The notes: generated from the letters alone by a model not told the origin. DNA of 64,000 nucleotides from SURF-28 sp034521465 (GCA_034521465.1 JAXHMN010000016.1:434001-498000), one strand, 5' to 3'. Counted from the first letter of the stretch, positions 48,146-59,762 are shown. Translations and numbers: made by a program.

Positions 48146-50081
48146 ATGAAAGGGAAAAACGTAACTCAAAAATTAATTGAAAGTCATTTAGTCTCGGGTC
48201 AGATGAGAGCCGGCGAAGAAATTGCATTAAAAGTTGATCAAACATTAACTCAGGATGCAACCGGAACGATGGTCATGCTCGAGTTTGAAGCGATGAATAT
48301 TCCAAGAGTAAAAACAGAATTATCCGCACAGTACGTTGACCATAATTTAATTCAAACTGATTTCAAAAATCCGGATGATCATCTCTTTCTCGCAAGCGCT
48401 TGTAAAAAGTTTGGAGTTCATTTCAGTAAACCGGGCAACGGTGTTAGCCACCCTGTTCATATGGAACGATTCGGTAAACCGGGGAAATCGCTTCTTGGTT
48501 CAGATAGTCATACATGCGCAGCCGGTTCAATGGGTATGCTTGCAATTGGTGCGGGCGGGCTTGAAGTTGCGCTGGCAATGGCGGGCGAACCCTTTCATAT
48601 AAAAATGCCGGATATCATGGGAGTTAAACTAACAGGAAAACTTTCCGATTGGGTAAGTGCAAAAGATATAATACTTGAGATGTTGAGAAGACATGATGTG
48701 AACGGCGGTGTCGGCAAAATAATTGAATATTATGGTCCCGGACTGGAAGAGCTTTCTGCGATGGACAGGCACGTAATTGCAAACATGGGTGCTGAACTTG
48801 GCGCAACAACAACTGTCTTTCCGGCAGATAAAAATGTTAAAAAGTTTTTAGTCAAACAAGGAAGAGGAGGGGATTTTACTGAATTACTTGCGGATGAAAA
48901 TGCTGAGTATGATGAGTATGAAGAAATTAACTTATCGGAATTAGTGCCACTAATTGCCAAGCCAAGCAGCCCAGGAAATGTTGTACCGGTAAAAGAAGTT
49001 GAAGGAAAAGAAATTTATCAAACGATGATCGGTTCGTCTGCAAATCCGGGTTTTAGAGATTTTGCTATTGCCGGATTAATGTTGGACGGTAAACAAATTC
49101 ATGAAAGAGTTAGTCTTGATATAAATCCAACATCACGACAAATCTTAGAAAACTTAACTCAACATGGTTACTTGTGGAAGTTAATTCGGGCGGGTGGAAG
49201 GATTCATCAATCCGGATGCAACGGCTGCATTGGAATGGGACAAGCACCTGCTTCAGGGAAGATAAGTTTGAGAACCGTTCCAAGAAACTTTCCCGGAAGA
49301 TCGGGTACTAAAGAAGATCAAGTTTATCTCTGCAGTCCGGAAACAGCTGCAGCATCTGCATTAAAAGGTGTGATCACTGATCCAAGAAATTTGGACATGG
49401 CTTATCCGAAGTTTGAAGAACCGGATGAGATTTCAATAAATAAAGAAATGATAGCAACTCCCTTGCAAAATTCAGAAGATGTAAAAATTGAAAAAGGTCC
49501 AAACATAAAACCACTGCCTGAATTTGAACCTCTTGTTGATAAGGTCAATGGACCGGTTCTGCTTAAAGTTGGTGATAATATTTCGACTGATGAGATTATG
49601 CCTGCAGGTACACGGGTGTTACCGTTTAGAAGCAACATTCCGGAGATTGCAAAGTTTGTTTACGACCAAGTTGATGAAAAGTTTTACTGCTCGTGCTATG
49701 AAATACCAAACTAAAGATTTCTTTATAGTCGGAGGTGAAAATTACGGACAAGGTTCAAGTAGAGAACATGCTGCAATAGCACCGCGCTACCTTGGCTTAA
49801 AGGTTGTAATAGCAAAAAGTTTTGCTAGGATTCATTGGCAGAATCTTGCAAACTTCGGAATAGTTCCGCTCACATTTGAAGTAAAAAGTGATTGGGAAAA
49901 AATAGAACAAGAAGACAAATTAGAATTGACCGACCTAAGAGGTAAAATTAAAAATGAAAGTGAGTTCAAAGTCAAAAACTTGACGAAAGATTTTGAATTC
50001 ACTGTAACACATAATCTAAGTGAAAGACAGATTGAGTCTATACTCGAAGGAAGTTTGATCAACGTCGTTAAGAAGAAATAA
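48146..50081 (+). CDS. aconitate hydratase (Aquifex-type), one frameshift
   Basis: About 645 residues interconverting citrate and isocitrate. ATG 48146 has AAGGAAGGA upstream. The domain order is that of the short aconitases: VDHNLIQTD, SDSHTCAAGSMGM (4Fe-4S Cys), SGCNGCIGMGQAPASG (two more cluster Cys), a linker, then the swivelling domain with DNISTDEIMPAG and, after a frameshift near 49695, GENYGQGSSREHAAIAPR and FARIHWQNLANFGI. The match is to the 640-residue Aquifex-type family rather than AcnA or AcnB. It is monocistronic. The break sits in otherwise conserved sequence, so an error is likely. Confidence 0.93.
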
Positions 50082-50112
50082 TTGATCTACAATTATTTTT
50101 GATTAGCACAAA

Positions 50113-50992
50113 TTAAAAATTATAAGTAACTCCAATTCCGTTTGGCACTGCGTAAAAACTAAAAGGAAATTCAATTTCATCATTTCCCAATAAACTATTA
50201 AAACCATTGCCAACCGTTTTCCCTATTGAGTAACCTATTAAAGCTCAGGCAAAGGCATCGGAGAACCAATGAATATTTGTTGAAACTCCCAGACCAATTA
50301 AAGATGCATATGTTAATGCACCTATTTGTACTAGCGTACTTTCGGGATATAACTCCATTAATGTAAAAGCCATTGCGAATGCTGTTGTCGTGTGTCCGCT
50401 CGGCCAACCATCAAACACACCTCTATTGAATAACCCGAACTTAAAATCACGACTGTAATCCGGTTGACCGAAATCTTCATCTTCAGGCGGACGGCGGGCA
50501 GTAATCGCTTTGTAAGCCGAAGTTATTCCTAAACTTATTAATGCCGACTGTGCAACTGCTAACCCTGCAATTTGAAGTTTGCTGTCCTTTGCAAATCTGC
50601 CAAGTAGATACATACCGGCAGGAACAGCAAATGGAATAATTGCACCGGCTTCAACCGAAACAAATCCCGCATTATAAACCTCTCTATTTTCATAAGAAAA
50701 GTTGTACCACTTCCCAATCAAGTCCGCTTTCGACCATGCCGTAACTTCCGATAATTGCAGCAATATGCGGTATACCATAATCTCTTGTAAAAGAACCAAG
50801 CACATGATCGTCAAGTCGGTGAAAGAATGTCGTCACGGGCACTGGTTCGTAATCATCTTGAAAATCTTTCTTAGCTTTATTTAAGTGCTGTGAAAAAATA
50901 TCACTGCTTATAAAAAAGATTAACATTGAGAAGAGTGTCATGTGTCTTTTGTATTTTGTACTGCAGAAATTCTTTTCAGTTTTTGTTCGCAT
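50113..50992 (-). CDS. PAP2 superfamily phosphatase, frameshift plus in-frame TGA
   Basis: About 290 residues. An N-terminal signal/anchor (MTLFSMLIFFISSDIFSQ after ATG 50992) opens the gene; a frameshift near 50720 moves to the frame with the PAP2 motifs KAITARRP, WPSGHTTTAF and STNIHWFSDAFA (catalytic His and Asp). A TGA at 50245-50247 then interrupts DAFA-ALIGYSIGK, where homologues usually have Gly (GGA to TGA is one base); the same frame continues to a barrel-like end GVTYNF and TAA 50113-50115. These enzymes dephosphorylate lipid phosphates at the membrane. Confidence 0.8.
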
Positions 50993-51180
50993 TTTTACCA
51001 AGGTTTTATTTAATAAGATGTGTGTTCTGAGAAAAGATATTTATTTTATTAAAAGAATGAAAGTCAGATTAATAGAAAAATCACTAATCAATTTATAAAT
51101 TTGTGAGAGACAACTTCTATTGAAAGAGTTTTTAAGGTGTCTCTAAGGTTTAGAATAAATAATTTGAATAGGCATAACTA

Positions 51181-51732
51181 ATGCAAAAATCTAAGATTAT
51201 TGAGTTACCCGGATGGATGGACGGTATTACATCAGATCAAGAATTTCAGAACATAGATGAGCAAATGAAATTTGTTTTACAACTCGCTGATAAAAATGTA
51301 AAAGAAAAAACCGGCGGTCCTTTTGGAGCTGCAGTATTTGAGGAGCAATCGGGTGAATTAATTTCTGTTGGTGTTAATATTGTTGTGGAAAGCAATTGTT
51401 CAGCTGCCCACGCTGAAATAGTTGCAATTACTCTTGCTCAAGAAAAACTAAAGAATTATCGACTTGATGATAAAACTTATGTGCTTGTTTCAAGCGCTCA
51501 ACCTTGTGTTATGTGTGCAGGCGCTTTACTTTGGTCCGGAATTAAAAAGTTAGTTTACGGCTCTAACAAAAAAGACGTTGAAGAAATAGTTGGTTTTGAT
51601 GAAGGTCCTATACATCCGGATTGGATAAACGAAATGAAAAAACGTGATATCGAAATTATAGGCGAGGTACTCCGGGACGAAGCAAATGAAGTACTAACTG
51701 AGTATAAAGAAAGTGAAGGAATAGTTTACTAA
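51181..51732 (+). CDS. nucleoside/guanine deaminase of the cytidine deaminase-like superfamily
   Basis: A complete 183-residue protein. The zinc site HAEIVAITLA (about residue 76, catalytic Glu) and PCVMCAGALLWSG (about 110) is intact. GGPFGAAVFEE and the C-terminal acidic/aromatic tail resemble guanine deaminase GuaD more than TadA. TadA cannot be excluded from motifs alone. It stands alone, convergent with the desaturase gene, with a 2-base spacer. Confidence 0.88.
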   Translation: MQKSKIIELPGWMDGITSDQEFQNIDEQMKFVLQLADKNVKEKTGGPFGAAVFEEQSGELISVGVNIVVESNCSAAHAEIVAITLAQEKLKNYRLDDKTYVLVSSAQPCVMCAGALLWSGIKKLVYGSNKKDVEEIVGFDEGPIHPDWINEMKKRDIEIIGEVLRDEANEVLTEYKESEGIVY

Positions 51733-51734
51733 AA

Positions 51735-52728
51735 CTATTCCATCACCAAAATTCTGTCATAAATTAAATCGAAAGAGAATGATTTCTTTTCGGTTTTTCT
51801 TTCAAGATACTCCGCAACTTTTTCTAACCTATTCGGTATTTGCATAATTTTATCTTGCGCTTTTCTTCCTGCTTCATTCAGCCCTTCCAGTGTTTCAATT
51901 TTCCAAAATGAAATTGCTTCCTCAACAATTTTTTTGTAATCACGTGGACTATATATTTTTGCTCTTCTAATTACATCAGCCATTTCTCTAAAGTTTGGCA
52001 TTGAAATACCCGGCATATCTATTGCCGGCAAAATAGTTGCCGCCGATTGTAACGCGCGATTCGGATCAATCTCTAATATTGACTTAAAAACATTCCTGTA
52101 AAAAGTGTAATGCTTTGCTTCATCAGCAGCAATATTATTCAAAATACCGTTGATCAATGGTTCTTCTTTTCCGATATAAGTTCCGGTGTTTTTATGTGAA
52201 ATTTGTGTTGCTCTTTCTTGCAATGTCGTATAAACAAAAACCCTATATGGATCTTTATCCCAATCGGGATCAAAACCGCGTTCTTGATAAACATATTGCA
52301 TTTGATCCAGACGAGAAAAATTAAACAAGCGGCTATCACGAGCATAATCACGAAGTACGCATCCATGACGATCTTCCTCTGGCAGTCCACATATTATTCC
52401 ACTTAGACCAAAAGCTGTCATCACCTAAATATTTTGAAAGAATTCTATGGAAATGTGGTAATCCTTCTTCGGTTATTAAATTCAACCCGATTGCAACTCG
52501 AGCGGAATCTTTTATTCCGCGTACGCGCTCGCGTAATTTTTTAATGATGGCTTCATCATCATCGCTGTTTTTTTCATCTGCCGGAAGAAAGTCGCCGGAG
52601 AACCAAAGTTTTCTCTTAGCTGTATGATCTTCCATCCATACTTTAACTTTATCTTCAAGACTTGCCAACACTTCGGCTTTTGCTTCAGTGTTCATAGACT
52701 CGTTTTGATCCGGATTTATTATTGTCAT
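51735..52728 (-). CDS. acyl-ACP desaturase (soluble diiron, stearoyl-ACP type), frameshifted
   Basis: About 330 residues. AAGGGA just upstream favours ATG 52728 (MTIINPDQN). A frameshift near 52415 separates the N-terminal part (LPHFHRILSKYLGDD, first Glu site TEEGLPH) from the part with PEEDRHG (usual EENRHG) and DEAKHYTFYRN, which supply diiron ligands. These enzymes put a double bond in acyl-ACP for unsaturated fatty acids. The PEEDRHG variant (Asp for Asn) is seen in bacterial members. The gene is monocistronic. Confidence 0.87.
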
Positions 52729-52900
52729 TCTATCCCTTCCAATTCTTTTGCTTATTAAAGAAGACAAAATAACTTATTATATGCTGAAAATCTAAATTCT
52801 CATTATATTATAGTGTAAAAGAAATGTAAAAGTGTTGACCAATAGTAAGAAATACATATAATTATATAGTTGGAAAAGTTTATAGAAAGAGAGTAATACT

Positions 52901-53317
52901 TTGGCTAAAGCAGAATTAAAAACAAAACCAACTTCCGCTGATGTAGAAAAGTTTTTGAATTCTATTGAAAACGAAAAGCGAAAGAAAGACGCTTTTGTAA
53001 TTTTGGACGTAATGAAAAAAGTAACGAAAGAAGAACCCAAAATGTGGGGAGCGTCAATCATTGGTTTTGGTTTATATCATTATAAATATGAAAGCGGGAG
53101 AGAAGGTGATTGGTTTTTGGCCGGATTTTCTCCGCGTAAAACAAATTTTTCTATTTATATTATGTCGGGATTCAAAGAGTTTGACGAATTGCTATCCAAG
53201 CTGGGCAAACATAAAACGGGTTCATCCTGTTTGTACATAAATAAATTGGAAGATGTTGATCTTTCAATTCTCAAAAAGATGGTTACGCTTTCTGTGAAGA
53301 AGATGAAATCAAAATAG
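52901..53317 (+). CDS. DUF1801 (YdhG-like) family protein
   Basis: A 138-residue soluble protein starting at TTG 52901 (no in-frame ATG is better placed; GAGAG lies upstream). Family features: MWGASIIGFGLYHYKYESG, FLAGFSPRKTNFSIYIM, then GSSCLYINKLEDVDL with VKKM near the C-terminus. The function of DUF1801 is unknown. It is followed by the lipoprotein gene after 11 bases, so they may be co-transcribed. Confidence 0.87.
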   Translation: MAKAELKTKPTSADVEKFLNSIENEKRKKDAFVILDVMKKVTKEEPKMWGASIIGFGLYHYKYESGREGDWFLAGFSPRKTNFSIYIMSGFKEFDELLSKLGKHKTGSSCLYINKLEDVDLSILKKMVTLSVKKMKSK

Positions 53318-53328
53318 GGGGTAGCAAA

Positions 53329-54128
53329 ATGAAAAAACTAGGATCAATTTTAATTTCGATCATTATACTTGGCTTTTTAATCAGCAGTTGTGATGACGAA
53401 CCGACAAAATATGTGGGTGATAGAGATTTAACTCCGGCGGGATTTATTAAAGGTTCTGTTAGTGATTCAGCATCAGGAGAAAAATTAAGTGATGTTAAAA
53501 TTGTTATAACGGAAATACTTTTTGAGTCGGATTTTTCCGATACTGTTGTAACCGATGCTAACGGAGACTTCTTCATTGATGGAATAACACAGCAAGAATA
53601 TTACTTGGAGATTAACACAAAAGGGTACAAGTGCAGAACCCTTCTAGTTGATGTTGAAGATACTTTAGATATGAAAAATCCCGTTAAACTTCAGCGTAAC
53701 CACTACCCTTATAACTATGTTTCAGTTGATGAATTTCCCAACGAACCGGAAAGCGGAGCATATTATTATCAACTCGATCCAATGGTTTTCAGTAATGATC
53801 GCTCTTGGGCAATTCCGTTTGATGCATCGCCGGTAACAGTTTCAAAAATTCATCACAAAATTGATTCGCTTATTGTGGAAGTTATTCGTGATGATATAAA
53901 AGTTGATTCATTGCGGTATAAGTTTTTTCAATACGATTGTGGTGCAGCATTAGTGGAGGTACCACCGGATATGGTAATAAAACTTGAAGAGGATGATCCG
54001 AAAATTTTGGATCATAATTTTAAGCCGGTTGACTTAAATATTATTGATTGGCAACATTGTTTTGATTCGACAGCAAGTATCGCAAATTATTATTTTTTGA
54101 ACAATAGATTAAAAAAGCAATTATATGA
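53329..54128 (+). CDS. lipoprotein with carboxypeptidase-regulatory-like beta domain
   Basis: A lipoprotein of about 265 residues; lipobox LISSC near residue 20. Residues about 42-125 form a CarboxypepD_reg-like beta sandwich (GFIKGSVSDSASGEKLSDV...VVTDANGDFFIDGI). The rest is rich in Asp/Tyr and unrecognised. As sequenced, the frame runs on to 54216 and overlaps the next gene by 92 bases. One extra A in the A-run at about 54111 would end it at TGA 54126-54128, giving an ATGA overlap with the esterase start. I annotate that end; the longer end is the literal reading. Confidence 0.72.
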
Positions 54129-54990
54129 AAAGAATATTCATCGCACTGATTTTTGTTCAGCTCTTCTTAGCGAACATCGTTGCTCAAGAAGAAAATGCAA
54201 TATTAACTCCTGTTGAGTACAGCTATAAAACAGTCGACACAACTGAGTTAAGCGCTTTCGTTTTCTTTCCCGAAGAAGACAACGAAGAATTACGTTCTGC
54301 AGTTTTAGTTTTTCACGGCGGAGGTTGGGACGAAGGAACTCCCGAATGGGCATTCAGCAGAGGGAGACATTTTGTTCAGCAAGGTTTGGTTGCCGTTGCA
54401 GTTGAATATCGTTTATCGGATCAAAAAACTATAACTCCTCTTGACGCAATGGAAGATTCAAAAGATGCAGTAAGATGGCTAAGGAGAAATGGGAGAAGAA
54501 TTTAAGATTGATACCTCAAAAGTTGCCGCCTACGGTTGGTCCGCGGGCGGTCACCTTGCTGCTTCAACAGCAATTTTTAATAATGACACATCTAATATAA
54601 GCTCAATGCCAAACGCTTTGCTGCTCGTATCACCCGCATTAGAATTGACAAACGATAGTTGGATTAGTCAACTATTGATTGATGATTCCGAACCGGTTGA
54701 TATTTCTCCGGCTCACCACGTAAAACCAAATATGCCTCCGACAATTATTGTTCACGGCAGAGATGATACGGTAACTCCTTTAAGCGGAGTTGAACTTTTT
54801 ACTCAACGTATGCGCGATGCCGGTAATATTTGTAAGCTATTTATTTATGACAGGAGTCGGGCATATGTTTACACCATCAACCGAATCCGATAAAGGATGG
54901 CCGAATCCCGATCAAGAGATAAAGAACGAAGCATATTCTGAAATAGATAATTTTCTTAGAAAACTTGGATTTGATAATGACGAATATTGA
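54125..54990 (+). CDS. alpha/beta-hydrolase (secreted esterase/lipase type), frameshifted
   Basis: About 288 residues with a signal peptide (KRIFIALIFVQLFLANIVAQ). The oxyanion motif VFHGGGW, nucleophile elbow GWSAGGH, acid region IIVHGRDDTVTP and catalytic His in GVGHMFTPSTE can be read across breaks near 54490 and 54850. Layout is that of HSL/carbohydrate-esterase-like hydrolases acting in the periplasm. It overlaps the NTF2-like gene by 14 bases at the end and the lipoprotein gene at the start, so the three form an operon. Confidence 0.83.
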
Positions 54991-55309
54991 AGTAACAGTA
55001 AACTTTCTCCGCGCTTATGCTAAAGGCGATATTAAGGAAGTCGAGAAGTTAATTGCTTCCGACTTTAATTTTGACGATCCCTCAACCGAGTTTAAAACAA
55101 AAGACTCATACTTAGAATCGCTGAATAATAATTCAGTTGCCGCAAGTGATTTTAATATTCTACACACTTTTGAAAACGGAAATGAAGTACTGTTGATTTA
55201 TCTTTTTGAAAAGAATGGAATCAACACCAGAATTTCTCATTACTTCAAAGTTGATGATGATAAAATCAATGAAATGTCTTTGATTTATGATAAATCGGTT
55301 TTCAAATAA
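54977..55309 (+). CDS. NTF2-like/SnoaL-type small protein
   Basis: A complete 110-residue cone-fold protein. ATG 54977 lies within the end of the hydrolase gene (14-base overlap), so it is translationally coupled. The pattern FLRAYAKGDIKEVEKLIASD, then FDDPSTEFK and a C-terminal beta stretch RISHYFKVDDDKI, is typical of SnoaL/nuclear-transport-factor-2-like domains, which bind small ligands or catalyse isomerisations. The ligand is unknown. Confidence 0.78.
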   Translation: MTNIEVTVNFLRAYAKGDIKEVEKLIASDFNFDDPSTEFKTKDSYLESLNNNSVAASDFNILHTFENGNEVLLIYLFEKNGINTRISHYFKVDDDKINEMSLIYDKSVFK

Positions 55310-55331
55310 CCGTCAGCAAATTAAAAATTTA

Positions 55332-56170
55332 TCACAAGCTCAAGAAATTATTTTGCAATTTCTCTTTACCAAACAATCTTAAAACTAAATTATAGATTGA
55401 GTAGAGTTCCAAAGAGAAAGGAATATATCCCAAATAACCAAGTACCGGCATTTCAAAAACATGCAGAAAGTTTACACCCGGCACATCGTAAATCCACTTG
55501 GGATATGAATAGTAATTCCACATTTCCCAAAAGAAGCCGCAGATCAAACAGCCTATCCAAAGTGAAAAGACCGGTCTCCAATTACCTTCGCTAACTTTAG
55601 TTACAATACTCCGATTACCCAGTAAAATATTGATGCCCTCAACAAAAAAGAAAACTGTAGTCCAAACAAATACATAAAATATGTTTGGGAATAATAATAA
55701 AAGATATCAGCATACCGGCGCTTGCCTTTAAAAGTAAATCCCGGTTTTCTCACTTTCTTCAATACGGAATTTACTTTTCACATCATTTAAAATGTTGATA
55801 CTAATTCTGCAGCGCCGAAAACCGCCGGGATCACCGTTGAAAAACTTAAGGAAGCAAGTAAAAAATATTCAGTGTCGGTAAAAAACTCTTTGCCGTCGTA
55901 ATACCAGTTTTGCGTTACTTTATTAAAAAGTTCAAAAAGCCACCAAACCGGCATCGAAACTAAAAACAATCCGAAGTAAGCAAGTTTGTTTCTCGAATAA
56001 TGCGAGGAACCTTTGCGTAAGTACACCAATGCATCAACAGTCAGGGCAAAACCGAGCCAGAGCGGGAAAAATCCCCAATGAGTTCTCAAGCCATCCAAAC
56101 TCCAATTAAGATACCAAAAAACGGCGATCAGTAATAAACCAAATAATAATCTAACCGGAATCTTTTGCAT
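55332..56170 (-). CDS. hypothetical polytopic membrane protein, frameshifted
   Basis: About 280 residues from ATG 56170 (MQKIPVRLLFGLL; ATG 56194 is an alternative). Eight or so hydrophobic helices with many Trp/Tyr residues: WLGFALTVDALVYL, VSMPVWWLFELFN, WIGCLICGFFWEMWNYYSYP and VLGYLGYIPFSLELY. Breaks lie near 55785 and 55680. Repeated WWLFELFN/FFWEMWNYYSYP motifs suggest an internal duplication. No named family recognised. Confidence 0.65.
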
Positions 56171-56364
56171 AATAATCCTCTTTAGGAAACGCAAAGTTAA
56201 TTTATATGATAGTATTAATTATTGCAAAAATCATCGACGTCATCTCTGTTTTTCTCAGTGGGGAAACATAGAGAGATTGCATGTGTTTAAGTTTTGTATT
56301 CAAAAAAATGATTATATATTAAGTGATGTATGATTGAGTTCGAATTAAAATGAGGAGGAAAACG

Positions 56365-57537
56365 ATGAAAGTATTCAATCCGGATCGATTAAAAGAACTT
56401 ATCAAACCCCGCCAAGAACCTTGTATTTCAATCTATATCCCAACTCATAATGAGTGGAGTGAAAAAGAACAAGATAGAATTAGATTTAAAAATCAATTGC
56501 AGAATATTGCTGCACAGTTGAAAGAAAAAGGTTATGATTCTCCGGAAATTGATGAATTACTTAACGAAGCAAATGAACTTTATAAGAATGAAGATTTTTG
56601 GAAACATACCAGTAGTGGTTTGGCAATGTTTATTTCAAATGAAGAAACACTTTTCTATCGTGTACCGATTACTTTTAATGAATACTCAAAAGTATCATAC
56701 AGGTATTATATTAAACCGTTACTGCCGCTGGTGAGTCAAGATGGAAGGTATTTCATAATTGCACTCGATCTAAATGAAACAAAACTTTATCACGGATCAA
56801 AATTTTCTATTAGTGAAATTGAGTTACCGAAGGATACTCCAACGAGTTTGGATGATGCGATGATACTTGACGATCCGGAAAAATCAATCCAGTTTCACAC
56901 AGGCGCCGGTGGCCCAAAGGGGGATAGACATGCTGTTTTTCACGGACAAGGAACCGGAACCGATGACAAACTTGAGAAGAAACAAATCTTAAGATTTTTC
57001 CAAATGCTGAATAAAGGTGTAATGGAAATCTTAGCCGGTGAAAATGTTCCGCTCCTAATAATTGGTATTGAATATTTAATACCGATTTACCGTGATGCAA
57101 ATTCATATTCACATTTATTTGAAGACGTGCTATTGATATCGATCCACAAACTTTGAGCCCAAAAGATTTGCACAAACGAAGTTGGGAAAAAGTTGAGTCG
57201 CACTTCAAAGAGTCAGAAGTGGAAGCTTTGAATGAATACGGAAATAAAGTAAAAGAGAATCTTGCTACCGATGAATTAGACAAAGTTATAAAAGGTTCTG
57301 TTAATCAAAGAATCGATAAATTGTTTGTTAATCTTGAGAAACAAACATGGGGAAGATATGATCAAAAAAATGATCAACTGATTTTGGATTCCTGAACCAA
57401 CAACAGAAAATGAAGATCTACAGGATTTCACAATTTTCAATACAATCGAGAATAAGGGAATTGTATATACTTTAGAAAACGATAGAATGCCAAACGGAAA
57501 ATCTATGGCGGCAGTTTTTAGATTCCCTGTTTCGTGA
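56365..57537 (+). CDS. bacterial release-factor-like protein (baeRF family), frameshifted
   Basis: About 388 residues. AGGAGG at 56353-56358 fixes ATG 56365. The start KVFNPDRLKELIKPRQEPCISIYIPTH and the central eRF1 domain-2/3-like part (YFIIALDLNETKLYHG..., then KGDRHAVFHGQGTGTDD, RFFQMLNKGVMEIL) are typical of baeRF families, archaeo-eukaryotic release-factor homologues in bacteria. Frames change near 57130 and 57390, and the end is NDRMPNGKSMAAVFRFPVS. The biochemical role is unproven; ribosome-linked stress functions have been proposed for the group. It leads a co-directional block with adh, pfkB and a P-type ATPase. Confidence 0.8.
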
Positions 57538-57605
57538 AAAAATACCAAATTATTCAATCAAGTTGTTTGATTGATGGCTATGTAAAAATAAAATAAGAGG
57601 AAACT

Positions 57606-58650
57606 ATGAGTGATAAGATGAAGACGTTCGTAATGAAAAAGATCGGTGAAGTTGGAATGATGGAAAAAGATGTTCCGCAAGACCCGGGACCAAACGGTGC
57701 AATTATTAAAACAACAAAAGCACTAATTTGCACTTCAGATACTCACACGGTAAAAGGAGCAATCGGTGAAAAAGAAAACATAACTCTCGGTCACGAAGCT
57801 GTCGGTGTGATTCATAAACTTGGCAGCGAAGTTGAAGGATATGAAGAAGGTCAAAGAGTAGCCGTAAATGCAATAACACCCTGTTACAAATGTGAAAATT
57901 GTATACGCGGTTATCCTTCGCAATGCACAGAGATGCTCGGCGGTTGGAAATTTGCTAATATTAAAGATGGTGTTTTTGCGGAATACTTCCACGTGAATGA
58001 TGCAAATGCAAACTTAGCTCCCATTCCTTCCGGAGTTAAAGATGAAGAAGCGGTTTACACAACCGATATGATGTCAACCGGTTTTGCCGGTGCTGAAAAT
58101 GCAGATATTCCGATGGGTGGAACAGTAGCTATATTTGCTCAAGGTCCCGTCGGTTTAATGGCGACAGTCGGTGCGAAACTTACAAGGAGCCGGTTTAATA
58201 ATAGCTGTTGATGGTATTGAAAAACGCCTCGAACTTGCTAAAGATTACGGCGCTGATGTAACAATCAACTTCGAAGAAAAAAATCCAGTCGATACGATAA
58301 TGGAATTAACCGATGGTAAAGGTGTCGATTCTGCGATCGAATCACTCGGCGCACAAAAAACATTTGAGGACTGTGTAAAAGTAACAAGCCCCGGTGGAAC
58401 AATATCAAATATTGGTTACCACGGCGAAGGTGACTACGTCAATATTCCTCGAATGGAATGGGGAGTTGGTATGAGTAATAAAACTATTAAGACAGAACTT
58501 TGTCCCGGTGGTAAAGTAAGGATGAGCCGGCTGCTCAGGTTACTCGAGCAAAAGAAAGTTGATCCAACACCAATGACTACCCACACATTCAAATTCGATG
58601 AGATTGAAAAAGCATTCGAAATGATGGAGAAAAAGAAGACGGCATCATAA
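57606..58650 (+). CDS. zinc-dependent alcohol dehydrogenase, one frameshift
   Basis: About 347 residues of medium-chain dehydrogenase. Catalytic zinc ligands: Cys in LICTSDTHT (about residue 38) and GHEAVG (about 60). A structural zinc lobe PCYKCENCIRGYPSQC is present. MLGGWKFANIKDGVFAEYFH is close to clostridial secondary alcohol dehydrogenases. The Rossmann segment breaks near 58190 (AQGPVGLMATVGAKL to GAGLIIAVDGIEKR). The Asp at the end of beta-2 (AVDG) suggests NAD. Substrate preference, perhaps 2-propanol-type, is inferred. AGAGGAAAC precedes ATG 57606. Confidence 0.9.
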
Positions 58651-58684
58651 AACCGTTAATTGAATTTGCATAATTTATTATTTT

Positions 58685-58712
58685 AAGGAAGACTCATTCT
58701 CGAGTCTTCCTT
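58685..58712. terminator. hairpin after the alcohol dehydrogenase gene
   Basis: AAGGAAGACTC (58685-58695), loop ATTCTC, GAGTCTTCCTT (58702-58712): a perfect 11-bp stem between adh and pfkB. T-rich on the left side, so it may terminate in either direction. Confidence 0.7.
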
Positions 58713-58735
58713 CTGTAAAAATTTTGAGTGAGATA

Positions 58736-59666
58736 ATGAAAATTTTATCAATTACCGTTAACCCTTCAATTGACACTAGTACTAAAATTAAACAAGTAAC
58801 CGCAGACCGGAAACTTCGCTGCAAAAAACCGGTGCATGAACCGGGCGGCGGCGGGATCAATGTATCACGTGCAATTAAAAAGCTCGGCGGTAATTCATTG
58901 GCTCTTTTTCCTGCTGGTGGAATGAACGGTAAACACCTAATTCAGTTGCTTGATGATGAAGAGGTTGAAACATCCCCAATTGAAATAGAAGATTCAACAC
59001 GTGAAAATTTTGCTGTTGATGAAACAAGCTCCGACAGAAATTACAGGTTTGTAATGCCGGGTCCTAGATTGAAACAAAGCGAGTTGGAAAGCGATAATTG
59101 AAAAAGTTCATAACCTAAAAGAAAAACCGGACTTCCTCGTTGCAAGCGGTAGTCTGCCCGAGAGCGCTCCTGATAATTTTTATGCGCTGTTAGCCGAGTG
59201 CTGCAATAACGAAAAGATAAAATTGATAGTCGACACATCCGGAGATCCGTTAAAGAAAGCTTTGGATGAAGGAGTCTTTTTGATAAAACCTAATATGCGT
59301 GAGCTTAATGATATATTGGGTAAACAGATTGAAGATGAACATAAACTAGCATCCGAAGTTCAAAAATTGATTAAAAATAAAGGTGCAAAGTACATTGTAC
59401 TGTCACTTGGTTCAGGCGGTGCTTTATTGATCGATGAAAGCTCATACAAACATTTCAGAGCGCCAACGGTTCAAATAAAAAGTAAAGTAGGCGCTGGAGA
59501 CAGTATGGTTGCCGGAATTGTACTAAAGTTATCCGAAGGAAAAGAAATTGAAGAAGCAGTTAAGTACGGAATTGCTGCAGGTGCTTCCGCAGTTTCAACC
59601 CCCGGAAGTGAGCTTTGCCGAAAAGACACAACCGAAGATCTCTTCAAAAAAATAGCTGCCGAGTGA
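58736..59666 (+). CDS. pfkB: 6-phosphofructokinase II (PfkB family), one frameshift
   Basis: About 309 residues of ribokinase fold. ATG 58736 starts MKILSITVNPSIDTST. Substrate signature EPGGGGINVSRAIKKLGG, FPAGGMNGKHL and RFVMPGP are very close to E. coli PfkB. A frameshift near 59098 breaks the middle. The C-terminal half has VASGSLPES, SLGSGGALL and the catalytic signature VGAGDSMVAGIVLKL with Asp base. It phosphorylates fructose 6-phosphate. 1-phosphofructokinase is possible, but the N-terminal motif favours PfkB. Confidence 0.9.
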
Positions 59667-59762
59667 ATATAAAATAAATTATTTTGCTTATTGATGAAAT
59701 TCATACTTATTAATTTTCATTGTTGGTTAGACTGATAAAAACATCACAAATCCTTATAAAAA

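Noticed and set aside
50245..50247. TGA recoded as glycine (alternative genetic code)
   Set aside because: Several genes, such as murI, terminate at TGA exactly where homologues end, and this is a single instance.
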